Notes under the pieces: model-generated | Told to the model about the DNA's origin: nothing | Databases searched by the model: none | Seen by the model: the letters and a program-made list of their open reading frames with translations, nothing else | Shown: in pieces, positions 13,165-24,060 of the stretch | Layout of the letters: each line of letters begins with the position of its first letter | Position numbering within the stretch: the first letter of the stretch is position 1 | Translations under genes and position numbers: made by a program | Assembly: GCA_027625915.1 (NCBI GenBank) | Contig: JANTQA010000011.1 | Span: forward strand, 62,001 to 126,000 | Source: Anaeramoeba flamelloides | Lineage: Eukaryota > Metamonada > Anaeramoebidae | Direction of reading: 5' to 3' | Length of the DNA: 64,000 bases

Positions 13165-13706
13165 TAAACCACAATTCAAAATTTTTTACACACTAAAATT
13201 CAATTTTTGAAATAAGAATCTTATTTAATTAATTCTAGAAAGAATACCTTATTAGAACACTTAACTAATTGGAATGTTAACAATTGTTTATTAATTAAAA
13301 TACACAAAAAACAAAAAAATTTATAATTATTAAGATAAAATAATTAATTATCTGTGTGTTAAAATTTTTGGAGAGAGATAAAAAAAAATACATTTTTTAA
13401 TTTGTTTAAATTCTATAATGGATATTGATCGATCAAATGGTTAGATATCATCAACTATATTTATTAGGGTTCTTCTATTTTGAAAAATTCAACTTGAAAA
13501 TAATATCAATCTTAGTAAATTTCCTAATTGAACAAAACTAGTTAAGTCATGAAAAAAATTACCTGAAAACTAAAAACTAAATAAGGAAAAAATGGTTTTT
13601 TTCTTATTTTTTCAAAAATCAAAATTATCTCCAATTTGAATGAAAAAATATTATTTTGATTTTCAAAGCGTTTTTATTATTTGAAAAATTTTTCATATAA
13701 GTTGAA
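13165..13706 (+). mobile_element. repeat C, copy 2 (more diverged)
   Basis: Same order of blocks as 43246-43782, including ACAATTCAAAATTTTT, GGATATTGATCGATCAAA and AAAATTATCTCCAATTTG. It has clearly more substitutions than the other two copies, so it is probably the oldest. Confidence 0.6.
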
Positions 13707-15041
13707 TACACATTCTATGAGTTTAATGCATTATTCTTCTCAATATTAATTCATAATTTTTAGATCATTTCATTTTTTAAATTTTATTTTTTTTTTTTAA
13801 TTTTAACTTTGTTTTTGTTTTTTCATTTCTTATCGAAATGTAGTTTGAAAAAAACAATAAGAGCACTAAAATAAAAAGTTTTTGATTATGAAAATAATTA
13901 TAAATGATAAATTGCATCTCGGATTTAAAAAATCGTTTTGTTAACAATAATAATTATATCAAGAAATTGGGAAATTTTAGATCGAACTGTTCCAATAATA
14001 TATAACAGAATTTTCCTAACATATTATTTTTTTTCTTGAAACTTTCTAGTGTATTTATATATTTCTCTTATAAATATTAACTCTAATCCAAAGTTTATTG
14101 TTAGTCTTATTTCTAATTAATCGTATCTTGGTTGATTATTATAAAAAAAAAAAAAAAAAATCATTTTTTGATGGGTCATATTCGTATAATATAGTTCAAA
14201 TGGGAAAAGTGTCACAATAAAAAAACAGATAAATTCTTGGTTATTCAAATTGGAAATATCAATGCTAGTTGTTGTTTCCCCTTTAATTTTAAAAGGTAAA
14301 AAAGTAAGAGAAAATTTTAATATAAAGTTTAATAATTAAAAAAGTAAGATTTTTATTTGAAAAAATGAATTATTTTATTTGTATTTTTTATAATTTTAAA
14401 AATAATACATTATGAGATGATGATCAAAAGAAAAAATAACTACTGTAAGGAAATTCATTTAAAATTCTGGAAGAATTAAACAAATAAAAACTATTGAACA
14501 AAAGAAGAAATAATATTCTTTTAATAATTTTTTTTTTATTTATTTATTTATTTTTTTAGAAGGTAGCGATTAAAACCTGAAAAATAAGAAAAAAATTGTT
14601 TGTGAAAATGATGATTAAAAATAGATGACCAATTCAGTTAATTTTTTTTATGAAAAAAATAAATTAAAGAATTATAAATTTTTTAAAAAATGGATAAATC
14701 TCGTTTCATCAAGCTTTTTATTGGGCTGAAAATCCATTCAAAAGTACTTTAAATATCAATTTTGTTCTTAAAATCAAAATATTTGTCATTGGAATTAATT
14801 TTATTTTTCATTTTTTATCAACATTTTTAATCACACTATTTATTTTGCCTTGATGTTTTACGGTTTAAAATGTTCAAATTACGCTATGTATATAATAACA
14901 AAAAAAAAAATTAAAATAAAATAAAAAGATTATCTTTTCTTAATTGTGGAAATTGGAATTGTAAAGGTGTGATTTTTCTAGTTCTACCGGTGGATGTAGT
15001 GATCGTTGTTCTTGGAACAAATGTTCTTATTGAATTTAATT

Positions 15042-16262
15042 TTAGAAGATATTAAATTTAATTCCTGTTGAATTACCACTTGGATACTCAATTTTGATCT
15101 TTCCTGTGGTTTGCAACTTTTTTGGAAGTTTTTTTCTAAAAGTCCATCGCCCATCAGTTAACCGTCCACCATAAACTGTTTTTTTTTTTTTTTGGACGAT
15201 TTGGTTATTCAATTGTATTTCATTTCTTTTTTCTTTTTCTTTTTCATTTTCATTTTCATTTTCATTGTTTTTTTCTTTTTCTTTTTCTTTTTCTTTTTCT
15301 TTATGATTTGTATTTTTATTATTTTTTTTTTTGTTTTTCTCCCTTAAATCCCGAAGTCTTTTCAGTCTATTTTGATAAGTGTTGTTAGTGACATTTTTGT
15401 TTTTGTTTGAATTATTAACCTTGTTTGGCATATGTCGAAAAGATTTTGTAAATTTAAATTTATTCGACATTAAAATTTTTTCTCTGAATTTTTGGATCGT
15501 TAAAGAACCTAATTCAAAAGAAATTTCTTCAACGTCATCAATTGAAACAACCTCTTCAAATCCTTCGTCCTCTGAAGAAGAATCAGAATTCTTCTTTGAC
15601 ACTTGAGAATTTTGATTCTGTTCAATATTCTTTTGTGGATCGAGAAATAATTTTTCCTCAAGCTGGATATTGGAAGACATTTGGATAATTGAATTATTCA
15701 TTCGTAATTGTTCTTCTTGGTTAATGTTGCTACGGTTATTGTTGCTTTTTTGTTCAGTCTCTTGCTTTTGTTGCATAAGCAACCGTTCCATTTCCAGTCT
15801 TTGTTGCTCTTGTAACTTGAGGAGTTGTTCTTGTTGCTTTTTTTGTAAAATCGTAATTTCGTATTGTGGCTGTACTTGGCTTGGTTGAGATTGGGCTTGG
15901 TTGATTTGTGGTTGGTCTTGGTTGGAATGTGATTGTGTTTGTGTTTGTGTTTGGTTGACTTGTTGCTCCATTTGATTGGATTGTGACTGTACTTGGTCAG
16001 ATTGAGATTGCACTTGGTTGACTTGTGACTGTACTTGGTTAACCTGTTGCTGCATTTGCTCAGATTGTGATTGAACTTGCTGAACTTGGTTTATTTCACT
16101 ATTTGAATCTGCTAACGTTTGGTTGACTTTATTGTTTCGATTTGTTGAAGTTTGGTTGTTAAGTTGATCCTTTTCTCTATTGTTATTTTGGTTTGCTAAT
16201 TTCCTTTTTTCTCGGAGTTTTTTGAGTCTCTCCAATCTTTTTTGGATATCTGGATTGTTCAT
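15042..16262 (-). CDS. glutamine-rich coiled-coil protein, 406 aa
   Basis: One uninterrupted frame starts from an ATG at 16262. Residues 7-21 are QKRLERLKKLREKRK, and a similar block, QNRLKRLRDLREKNK, recurs near 297-311. Residues about 58-130 are a glutamine-rich repeat built on VNQVQSQ. Residues about 137-172 (QQEQLLKLQEQQRLEMERL) should form a coiled coil. Residues 225-248 are acidic and serine-rich (SDSSSEDEGFEEVVSIDDVE). A Lys/Glu/Asn tract runs at about 310-350. The last 45 residues are the least repetitive (VYGGRLTDGRWTFRKKLPK, IEYPSGNSTGIKFNIF) and probably form the conserved domain. Family not recognised. The Q-rich part is prion-like in composition; self-assembly is speculation. Confidence 0.75.
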   Translation of the reverse strand: MNNPDIQKRLERLKKLREKRKLANQNNNREKDQLNNQTSTNRNNKVNQTLADSNSEINQVQQVQSQSEQMQQQVNQVQSQVNQVQSQSDQVQSQSNQMEQQVNQTQTQTQSHSNQDQPQINQAQSQPSQVQPQYEITILQKKQQEQLLKLQEQQRLEMERLLMQQKQETEQKSNNNRSNINQEEQLRMNNSIIQMSSNIQLEEKLFLDPQKNIEQNQNSQVSKKNSDSSSEDEGFEEVVSIDDVEEISFELGSLTIQKFREKILMSNKFKFTKSFRHMPNKVNNSNKNKNVTNNTYQNRLKRLRDLREKNKKKNNKNTNHKEKEKEKEKEKNNENENENEKEKEKRNEIQLNNQIVQKKKKTVYGGRLTDGRWTFRKKLPKKLQTTGKIKIEYPSGNSTGIKFNIF

Positions 16263-17722
16263 TTCTCAAATAAAAAGATTACAAAAAATGATCATTATTT
16301 ATTTTCATGTAATTTCTTTTGTTTGATCCTATTAGTAATCTGGAGAAGTATAAAAACAGACATTGAAAAATTTTGTTTGACTCTTGAAAAGAAGGTTCGA
16401 AATTTGTCAACAAAAATTTCATTTTTAATCAAAAGATATTTTTTTGGTTTCGATTAGAACTTTTGGAAAATGCAGAAATATTGTTAATTTACAATTTTTC
16501 CTTTTTTGATTTCCTTAAAATCGATAACTAAAAAAGTGGAAAAAAATTTTTTTATGTTCTTATTTTCTTGTTTTTTCCATTTTTTTCTGAAAAAACTTTA
16601 TTCTTATATTTTGACATATTAATTCGAAATGTCCAAGTATATCGAACGAATTTCAATTATTTTTGGTATGTTATTTGTCTCCCACATTTTACAACTTTAC
16701 AAAAGTAAACTTTTTTATTCTCTTCACATAAATAAATAACTTGTGTTTCAGTAAATAGAATTGTTTTTGAAAATATGGAAAATTCAATCTTGTTTTCAGA
16801 TACCAAATTGGTAAAATTAATAATAGCAATTGGTTTTGAAGAAATTTTGGGTTGTGGGGTAATTTTTTAAAATTTTTGATTAAATAATCTGGGGAATTAA
16901 TCATTGAAAATTTTGAGGGTTTATCTTTTTTTCAAGTCTTTAAAATTTATTTTCACTTCGGGATTATTAGTTCATCTTAATTTTTTGAATAAAATTTGAA
17001 CAAAAAGTCAAACCTAATTAATAGAAAGATGAATATTAATCTATTTCTTCAAAAGATTAGTTTCACAAAGGAAAAATAATAAGAAAATAAAGTGAAATTA
17101 CTTTTCTTTTTATTATTGAGATACCAGGATTTAGAAGATAATATTATTTTAGCAGGTACTTATATTGTATTCTCTTGTTGGAGAAGATACAACTCTTTAA
17201 TCAAAAAAAAAAAGGATTTTGAAGAATGTCAAATTAGGGTCATCGTTTTTAGGTGAAAATAGTGAAATAATGTCCAAAATCACCCTTGAATAATTTATAT
17301 AATATAAGTAATATTTGTCCAAGGAGAATTTCTCTTTTAAGAAAAAATGTGAAATTTATATAATTTCAACAATTTTCACAATTTTTAGCTATAAAAGATT
17401 ATTTCAAATTTTGATTTTAATATTTTAGTATTTCCATTTCAACTTTAGGAACTTACACTATTTTCTTGGGCTGTTCTACATATTTTTTACATTTACTTTT
17501 ACAAGTTTGATATATTTTCAAATTTGAAATGCACTTGAAAATCCACAAAATCTATTTTTTGCAATTATTTTTTTTGTTATTTTCAATTTTCCTTTTCATT
17601 GAAAAAGATTGAAAAACAGTCTTCGTGAAAAAGTAAAGATGACAAAAAATGTTTTTTTTTTTTTTTTTACAATTTCTTCCTTGTGAAAATTTTTGGTGAA
17701 AAGTGAAAGTGAAATAAAACAA
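16263..17722. other. no gene seen
   Basis: AT-rich upstream region of the glutamine-rich gene. Small frames at 16242-16457 (plus) and 16689-16904 (minus) have no domain or splice support. A T run lies at 17651-17669. Confidence 0.5.
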
Positions 17723-17803
17723 TTAAACTACCGCCTCAAGGGTGGAAACGTAGTCCTTAAGATAGGCTGACTTATAGAAATTTTTCTGCTTTTTAAGAAT
17801 TTG
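17723..17803 (-). other. terminal-exon-like coding piece, unrecognised
   Basis: The minus strand reads KNFYKSAYLKDYVSTLEAVV then TAA at 17723-17725. Codons such as GCC, CTT, AAG, GAC, TAC, ACC, GAG and GCG make this the most GC-rich spot for kilobases, as expected of a well-expressed gene. The frame runs back through LQILKKQ into a T run that could be a polypyrimidine tract before an acceptor. I could not find the preceding exon. It may be the end of a real gene or a retained fragment. Confidence 0.35.
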
Positions 17804-19202
17804 TAAAAAAAAAACAATATGGATTCTACCAACATAACAAGGTAAATTTAAAATCAATTTCTTTTTTATATTGTTGCTGGTTCAATCTAAATTATTTCAA
17901 TGTGCCTTACTATCCTTTCAGTCACAAGACTTTACAATACTATAAAATAAAATAAGAGAACTAGAAGGAGTGTTATTTTCAAAATTTGAAAGGAAAATTT
18001 CAAAGTTGAAAAGTCTGAAATTCGTAAATTTTTTCTTTGGAAAAGTTCTAAAATTTGGGATGTTAGTTTAAATAAGTTTTATATTTTAATAGTTCATATC
18101 ATTTACAAAAAAAAATAAACTTTTGATATTTTTAGATAATACTCTAATTTTAAGTTTTATTTTTATTTATCAATATATACATTATTTTTTAATTGCCAAA
18201 ATAGATATTATTAGGTAACAAAAAAAAAAAAAAAAAAACAAATAAATATTTCCCTCTAGGTTTATTACTTAAAGAGATTTTAATTATAGAAAATATTAAT
18301 CATTTTTATGGATATCTCCTTCATATGAAAAAAAAAGGGAATAATAAATCAAAATAAATTAAAAGAAATAAATATAAATGAAAAAAATATTATATTGAGA
18401 TAGTTTGAAATAATTTTTATTAATTATTAATCATGAAACCTATGATTTTTCATTTAAGTTCCTGAAAGGGAATTTATGTCCAAGGGTAACTAGAGTATAA
18501 TTTACATACTCTAATAATAATAATAAAATATATAGATTTTTTTTTTATTGGTTTTTCTGTTAAATGGAAATATTTTTTATTGATATTTTAATACTTTTTG
18601 TTCTCTTTTTACTTTGATAAAATTTTCAATAATTACCCCTTTCCTTAAATAAATTAAGACTAAAATACATTTTCAAAGTTTATCTTTATTCTTCTCATGC
18701 CATCCAAAACGTTTTAGTTATAATAAAAAATATCTTTAGAATTTCAATTACGAAAAAAATTGATAAATAGTTCTTAAAAACCAACAGGAAACTCAAATTT
18801 TCTTAAATTCCATTTTTCAATCTATTTTTGAAAATTAGAGGCCTTTCCAAGCTACTAAAAAGGTAACCCAAGATAAATAAAAATTAAAAATCTTAAATTT
18901 CACTATTACATTTAATTATTAGAGTATATACTTATAAAAATCTTTAATCAAAAAATAACCAATATAATTATGTCTCGAAAAATTATTATTTTGTCATTTT
19001 TTCTTGATTTAATTGACAAAAATATAATATCAGTGAAATTATCTAATTTGTATTTTGGAGAGTTTAAATAAAATTATTCTTATTAAAATTATGAAAAAAA
19101 AGTTCTTACAGTTGTTCGTATAACCAGTACCGTTTTGAAAAACATTTATTTCAAATACAAACCCTTTTTAACTATTGTTTACTGTTGGTTTCTTTGAATA
19201 CT
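17804..19202. other. no gene seen
   Basis: AT-rich sequence with A runs (18218-18238) and no convincing frame or repeat end. An upstream exon for the piece at 17723-17803 might lie here but was not recognised. Confidence 0.45.
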
Positions 19203-19737
19203 TAAGGACTACAATCCCTGAAATTTGAAAAAAGATTATCTTGTATTGAGAGTGACAAAATGTTATTTTTGTGATTCGTTGATTGATCATTTGTTGGAAT
19301 TAATTTTAGTAGTGGTTCAAAAAGGGTAATTTTTGGCAATTTATTTTTTTTTTTTCCAAAATCCGAATTGAAGAGTGCAAGACTAATTGGAAGAACCTAG
19401 TTATAAAAAAATGTAGTTTTTGGGTTGTTGAATGACACCTTTTTATTTTGGTTTAGTTTTATTTCGAGTTTTAAAAAAAATTCATTTTGTTTTTTGGTAA
19501 TATAGTCAAAGTTGTAAATCAATAATTTCTTCTTAAATAACTACCAGCCAATTAATCGAAGACTCTTAGGTTTGGGTTTAGGAACAAAAATGGAAATAAA
19601 TTGCCAAAAATAACCCTTTTGGAACCACTACTAAAATTAATTCAACAAACGATCAAATCAACGAATCACCAAAATAACAAGTCACAATACCCAATACAAT
19701 ATAATCTTTTTTCAAATTTCAGGGATTGTAGTCCTTA
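19203..19737. mobile_element. foldback MITE family E, copy 1
   Basis: Ends are long inverted repeats: AAGGACTACAATCCCTGAAA at the left and the complement TTTCAGGGATTGTAGTCCTT at the right. Similarity continues inward for roughly 190 bp, through TTTGGCAATTTATTTTT. TTAA flanks the left end and TTAT the right, so a piggyBac-type TTAA target is possible but unproved. Copy 2 is at 57842-58394. No coding capacity. Confidence 0.75.
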
Positions 19738-19907
19738 TTTGGTTCGATTTCTCAAAAAAAAAAAACACTTTTGTATTAGAAATAAGGGTTATTAAAGTCT
19801 GTACTCGTTATTTTAACAACACTAATTATTCCTAAATTCATTTTTTTCTAAAAAAATTATCTCTTTTCTTTATTTATCATCAAAGCTGACCAAAAAATCA
19901 TTTTTAA

Positions 19908-20948
19908 ATGGAAATTACCCAAAACCATATAAAAAAGAAGAAAAGCAAACACAAACACAAAAACAAGAACAAGCATAAACCGAAAGAAAAGAATAAGCAA
20001 AAAATGAACAATAACAAGAAGAAAAATTCAAAAAAAGAAAAAAAATCACCAAGTTTTCGCAAATTACTCAGCCTGTTGAAAAAAGAATCCCCAAATGCGA
20101 AAATTGTGAGAAAAAAATCTCAGAATTGTATTGTCCCAAATGTGAGGTATATTATTGTTCTAAATCACTACAAGGAAAATTTTTTCAAAAAAAAATCTCT
20201 AAATTTTGTATTTTTGAAATACACTCATATAATAAACATTATTATACATAACAATTTTCAATGAGGTTTACAACTTTAATAGATATTAATAGGAATTGAA
20301 AAAAAAATGAAATTTTTCAGTAATATTATTTTCATTTTTAATTGTAAAATTTTTGAATTTTTTAATTGACTTAGTGAAAAGATAATTTTCAAGTATTTTA
20401 AATAGTCTAAAAAGGAAACATATTTTTCAATTTTAAAATAGCACAAAATATTTCAATCAAAAGATATTGCTAAATTAAATTGAAAATTTGATTTTTTATC
20501 TGTTTTTGGAATATTTTTTATCATTTTATTTTTTTCCATGTTTGAGTTTTTATATACGTTCCCTGTTTTTTTTCTGCAAATTACTTTAACATTTATTCTT
20601 TTTCCAATAAAAATGTTCAATCAAAAATTAATTCATTTCAACTTTTTCCAATAAAAAAATACCCCAAAAATAGGTGTTTTTTTCAAAAGTCGGTATTTTT
20701 GAAAAGGGGGGTATTCAAATTTTCATGAGTTTAAAAGCTATCCATTTTTTATTACATAAAATTATGATAACTTTGAAAAAATAATTTATAAATGACGTAT
20801 AACTGAAATCCAATGTATAGTTTAGGCTAACTTTAATTTTCAGTGTTTAAATTTTCCTTGTAGTGATGCGAAGATAAAATACACAAAAAAGTTTTAAAAA
20901 AACATAAAAAGCATCTGTACAAAGCTCCTTACAACGAATTAGTCAAAA
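19908..20948 (+). pseudogene. B-box gene split by a CACTA-type element
   Basis: The ATG at 19908 starts a lysine-rich segment (IKKKKSKHKHKNKNKHK). After an 8-A run (20038-20045) the readable frame moves and continues to 20165 with KCENCEKKISELYCPKCEVY, the first half of a B-box zinc finger. There the 700-bp element at 20166-20865 begins. Directly after its end and the duplicated AT, the same frame resumes with CEDKIHKKVLKKHKKHLY, the second half of the finger with its His ligands. Reading stops being protein-like at a possible donor GTAATT (20949). Without the insertion the spacing is C-x2-C-x7-C-x2-C-x5-C-x2-C then H-x6-H. The gene has two breaks: the A run and the insertion. No coiled coil or SPRY-like region was found downstream. 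Related B-box genes lie at 24061-25235 and 29056-32912. Confidence 0.7.
20166..20865. mobile_element. CACTA (En/Spm)-type non-autonomous element
   Basis: A 700-bp element beginning CACTACAAGGAAAATTT and ending with the exact complement AAATTTTCCTTGTAGTG. It is flanked by AT on both sides (20164-20165 and 20866-20867). CACTACAAG is the hallmark terminus of the En/Spm superfamily, which makes 2-3 bp duplications. The inside is AT-rich and non-coding, so movement would need a transposase from elsewhere. It interrupts a B-box coding sequence exactly between two zinc ligands. Confidence 0.8.
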
Positions 20949-21068
20949 GTAATTGTTTTTTCTTTCTTTTTATTTTTTCATTTTCTTTTTTCAATCACAT
21001 TTCGATCATTTTCTGATCTCCACATTTTTTTTCAATTTCTGTTTTTGTTTTTTTTTTGATCATACTTT

Positions 21069-21308
21069 TTAATCAAACCTTCTCGTTTTTAATTTCCGTC
21101 TTCTTCCAAAAAGAACATCCAGTTTTATGTAATTAATTATTTTAAAAACGAAATTTAATTTTGTTTGTTTTTTACCATTCAAATGGAAACAAATCCCTTT
21201 CTCTGAAAAATAAAATTGGTTTGTATTCAACATTTTCCACACTTCATGTAAAGTTTTCTTTGGGTTCAAGTTCTTTTCCAAATCTAATTTTTTGTTTTTC
21301 TTTTTCAT
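21069..21308 (-). CDS. possible short gene or first exon, unrecognised
   Basis: From an ATG at 21308 the frame reads 79 codons, including TLHEVWKMLNTNQFYFSEKG and CFHLNGKK. The first 50 or so codons look like ordinary protein. After AATG a GTAAAA could be a donor (near 21173) and the rest is lower quality, so this may be a first exon. The MITE at 21338-21588 begins 30 bp upstream. No family recognised. Confidence 0.3.
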   Translation of the reverse strand: MKKKNKKLDLEKNLNPKKTLHEVWKMLNTNQFYFSEKGICFHLNGKKQTKLNFVFKIINYIKLDVLFGRRRKLKTRRFD

Positions 21309-21337
21309 TTTCGTTTACTTTATGGTTCAGAGAAAAT

Positions 21338-21588
21338 CTTCAAGCCCTAGTATCAGTATAAAAGCAAAAAATGTCCATTTTTTTTAAACAAACTTTTTTG
21401 GAATTAAATTTTTTTGGAATATCCATAAGTTATATTTTTGAACCAAATATTTGGTTAGATTTGAATAGTAATCATTTTTACATTTTAGGTAACCTTTTGT
21501 TCATTAGGTTTTTAAAAAAAGAAGTTTAAAAAAAAATGATTAAAAAAATGGCCTTTTTGTGCTTTTCTACTGATACTTGGGGTCGAAG
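21338..21588. mobile_element. short MITE family L
   Basis: About 250 bp with inverted ends of about 50 bp: TATCAGTATAAAAGCA at the left against TATCAGTAGAAAAGCA in the complement of the right end, each preceded by a CTTC..CCC block. Non-coding. It lies directly upstream of the minus-strand frame at 21308. Confidence 0.6.
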
Positions 21589-22683
21589 ATGAAAAATCAA
21601 TAATATGCCAAAAACTTACAAATAATTAATAATTTTTTAGACCTATTCAAGTTAACTGAGATTAAATTCTAATCTGGTCTAATTGTCCAGATTAACAAAT
21701 GGTCCAAATAATTGGATCTATTGGCATTATAAAAAAAACAATTTCAAAATTTAATTTTCTATCATCATATGATTGACAAAAATTGAAAATACATCAGAAA
21801 AATAAGGGCGTGTAAGCAATTAGATCACAATAATATCCTTTCAAGAATATTTTGGGTTGTAATTATGATCTTCAGAACCAAAAACATCACTCTTTTCTTT
21901 TTTTTTTAATGTGAAGGTATTGCCGTCTTATAACGAGAAATCTAAAATTAAAGTATGTAATTATACAGTGTAAATCATATTAGTGCTCCATAACTCAAAT
22001 GTCTCTAAAAATTCCGATTAGTAAAGTAGTACCATTTGTTGATATCACCAATTAAAAAACGATCAATCGTATTCGTAAAAAACTCAACAATTTTGAGAAA
22101 AAAATCTAGTTTTCGCCACAAATTTAATAGTTTAACCATTAATATTCAATACTTTAAAGCTGAAAAATATCTTTCTTAAATTTGTTTCAAAAAGTACATT
22201 AGTTGTTAAAAAATTAGTTTTTTTTTAAAAAATTAAATAATTAACCAATAAATTTTTTTGACAAATTATTTCTCAAATCATGGAGAAACATTGATGTTAC
22301 AAATAGCTTTATCAAAAGCAAACAAAACTAATCAGTCTTTGTGCTTTTATATTGATGATTATTGAGTTAATCTTTTAAATAAAAAAAATTATAAAATAAT
22401 AACTTTTGGAGATTCGAAAAAAAAAATAAATAATTGAATAAAAGTTATTTTTTTTAAAATTATTTCCACACATTGGAAATATGTCCTTAATATAAAAAGA
22501 ACTATTTTTTTCTGATTAATATTTTTCGAAATCTAACTTATAACTTAATTCAATTAACCACTGGTATAATTTTTTTTAGAATAAAAACACTCTCAACTTT
22601 TGAATATCTTAAATTCCCTATATCTGTTTAGTGTATCCAAATTATTTTTAATCACCATACAATTTCCTTTGAGTGTACCTATA

Positions 22684-22883
22684 CAGCCAACTTCACTATT
22701 AAAGCACAAACTTTTAACAAAATTTAAGATACAAAAAAAATTTTCAAATTAAGGAACAAAATTTGTAATTTTTTTTTTTAACAAATTATTTTACTAGAAT
22801 CTGGAATTTTATTCCTTAATTTGAGATTTTTATTGTGCCTTAAATTTTGTTGAAAATTTTTGCAGTAAAAGTGGAACTGACTG
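22684..22883. mobile_element. Tc1/mariner-type MITE, 200 bp
   Basis: The left end TA-CAGCCAACTTCACTATT pairs with the complement of the right end, TA-CAGTCAGTTCCACTTTT. Inner arms share AACAAAATTTAAG and AAATTAAGGAA. TA dinucleotides flank both sides (22682-22683 and 22884-22885), as Tc1/mariner elements require. It is a near-complete foldback with no coding capacity. Confidence 0.7.
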
Positions 22884-23087
22884 TATACTTATTAATAATT
22901 TGGATCTGACCAGATAATATCCTAAAAAAAAATTGATTTTAAATTTATCTTGTTTTGTTTGTATAATCCATAATTTTTTTCGTACAATAACTGCTTTTTT
23001 TTATCTTTAAAAATTCTAAAAATTACTACCTTTTGACGTTCCTTTAATTAAATTCTTTTAAATCATTTTTATTAATTAATGTATCAT

Positions 23088-23811
23088 AAACTTTGTATTT
23101 ATCAAATGTACTCAAAAAAATTTTCAAATATCAATTAGTTTTTAAAAATGATCTTTGAAGAACAAATAAGTAAAAAGTGGATTAATAAACATCTGAGAAT
23201 AGTTGATATCCGTATGGAATACATCTAATAAATCTATATTTTTTTCTAAATTCAAGTTTAGGAATTCGGAAACTGCCTAGGTTTTTTTCACTTTTTGTTT
23301 TTGTTGCGAAAATCAATAGATTTTCTAATACAAAACAAAAATTAAAAAAAACCTAACGGCAAACAAGATGAATTCTTAATCCTCCCTTAAATTACAATAA
23401 AAAAAAAATAAATCTATATTTTTTCTTAATTATTGAAAAACTAAAATTCTTGGGTGATAACAATTCAGAAAAACAACAATGTCCATTTTGATCTTCAAAT
23501 GGGATCTAATTAAAATTACAATAGAAATCAATACGATTTTTCTAAAATCATTTTCACTTTTTCAATAACATTTAAATAACACGTTTTTACCTTGTGACAA
23601 GGGATCTTTCAAAAAAAAAAAAAAATTACAAAACAATTATGTATCGTAAAAAAAATAGAAAAAAGCAAAAATGAGCCAAAAATGATTTCAAATTTTGAAA
23701 TTTCCAAAAATAAATTTTTTCTTCTAATATCCATTCAAACTCTTTAAATACATGCAATTCACCCATTAAAGCTGGTTCTCATTTGAATTGAAAATAGTTT
23801 ATTTCAATCTC
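23088..23811. mobile_element. repeat D, copy 1 with nested insertion
   Basis: Collinear with 37180-37881: shared blocks include TTTTCAAATATCAATTA, CTTGTGACAAGGGATCTT (here) and AAATTTCCAAAATAAAT. Ends are weakly inverted around AAACTATTTT. A 159-bp insertion at 23248-23406 is absent from copy 2. Non-coding. Confidence 0.65.
23248..23406 (+). mobile_element. SINE-like insertion with 20-bp target duplication
   Basis: AATAAATCTATATTTTTTCT occurs on both sides (23227-23247, with one extra T, and 23407-23426), while repeat D copy 2 has a single related site. The inserted piece ends in an A-rich tail (ACAATAAAAAAAAA). A long target duplication with an A-tail is typical of LINE-driven retroposition. 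The insert carries the hairpin GAAAATCAATAGATTTTC, linking it to family G at 25.9 and 54 kb. Confidence 0.55.
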
Positions 23812-24060
23812 TATATAGTACAAAAGAACAATTAGCCATATTTTGTTGAATAACTTTTTTTAAAAAAAAATTTTCTTATTATATGATACAAAAAACTATT
23901 ATTTAATTTAAATAGTAAAAATTAAAAAATAAATATAGTGGAATTTTATAAAAAAGACAAATTTAACTCAAAAAATTTTTTTAATTATTTTTATTTGTAT
24001 TTTTTATTTATTTTTTATATTCTTTATTATTTTTTACAAAAAGAAATTAATTTCAATCTC

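Larger units (their letters stand above)
9840..15041. other. gene-poor AT-rich stretch
   Basis: No gene seen. Short A-rich repeats of the type ACAAAT lie at 9892-9940. Dispersed repeat I is near 10615-10730, a partial relative of repeat C at about 11110-11240, and repeat C copy 2 at 13165-13706. A possible 83-codon frame at 11633-11884 is Ile/Phe/Lys-rich and I do not regard it as a gene. Confidence 0.55.
21589..24060. other. gene-free, repeat-rich stretch
   Basis: No gene seen. A 60-bp block at 21965-22025 (AACTCAAATGTCTCTAAAAA) recurs inverted near 31780-31840. A Tc1-type MITE (22684-22883) and repeat D copy 1 with a nested insertion (23088-23811) fill much of the rest. Confidence 0.55.
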
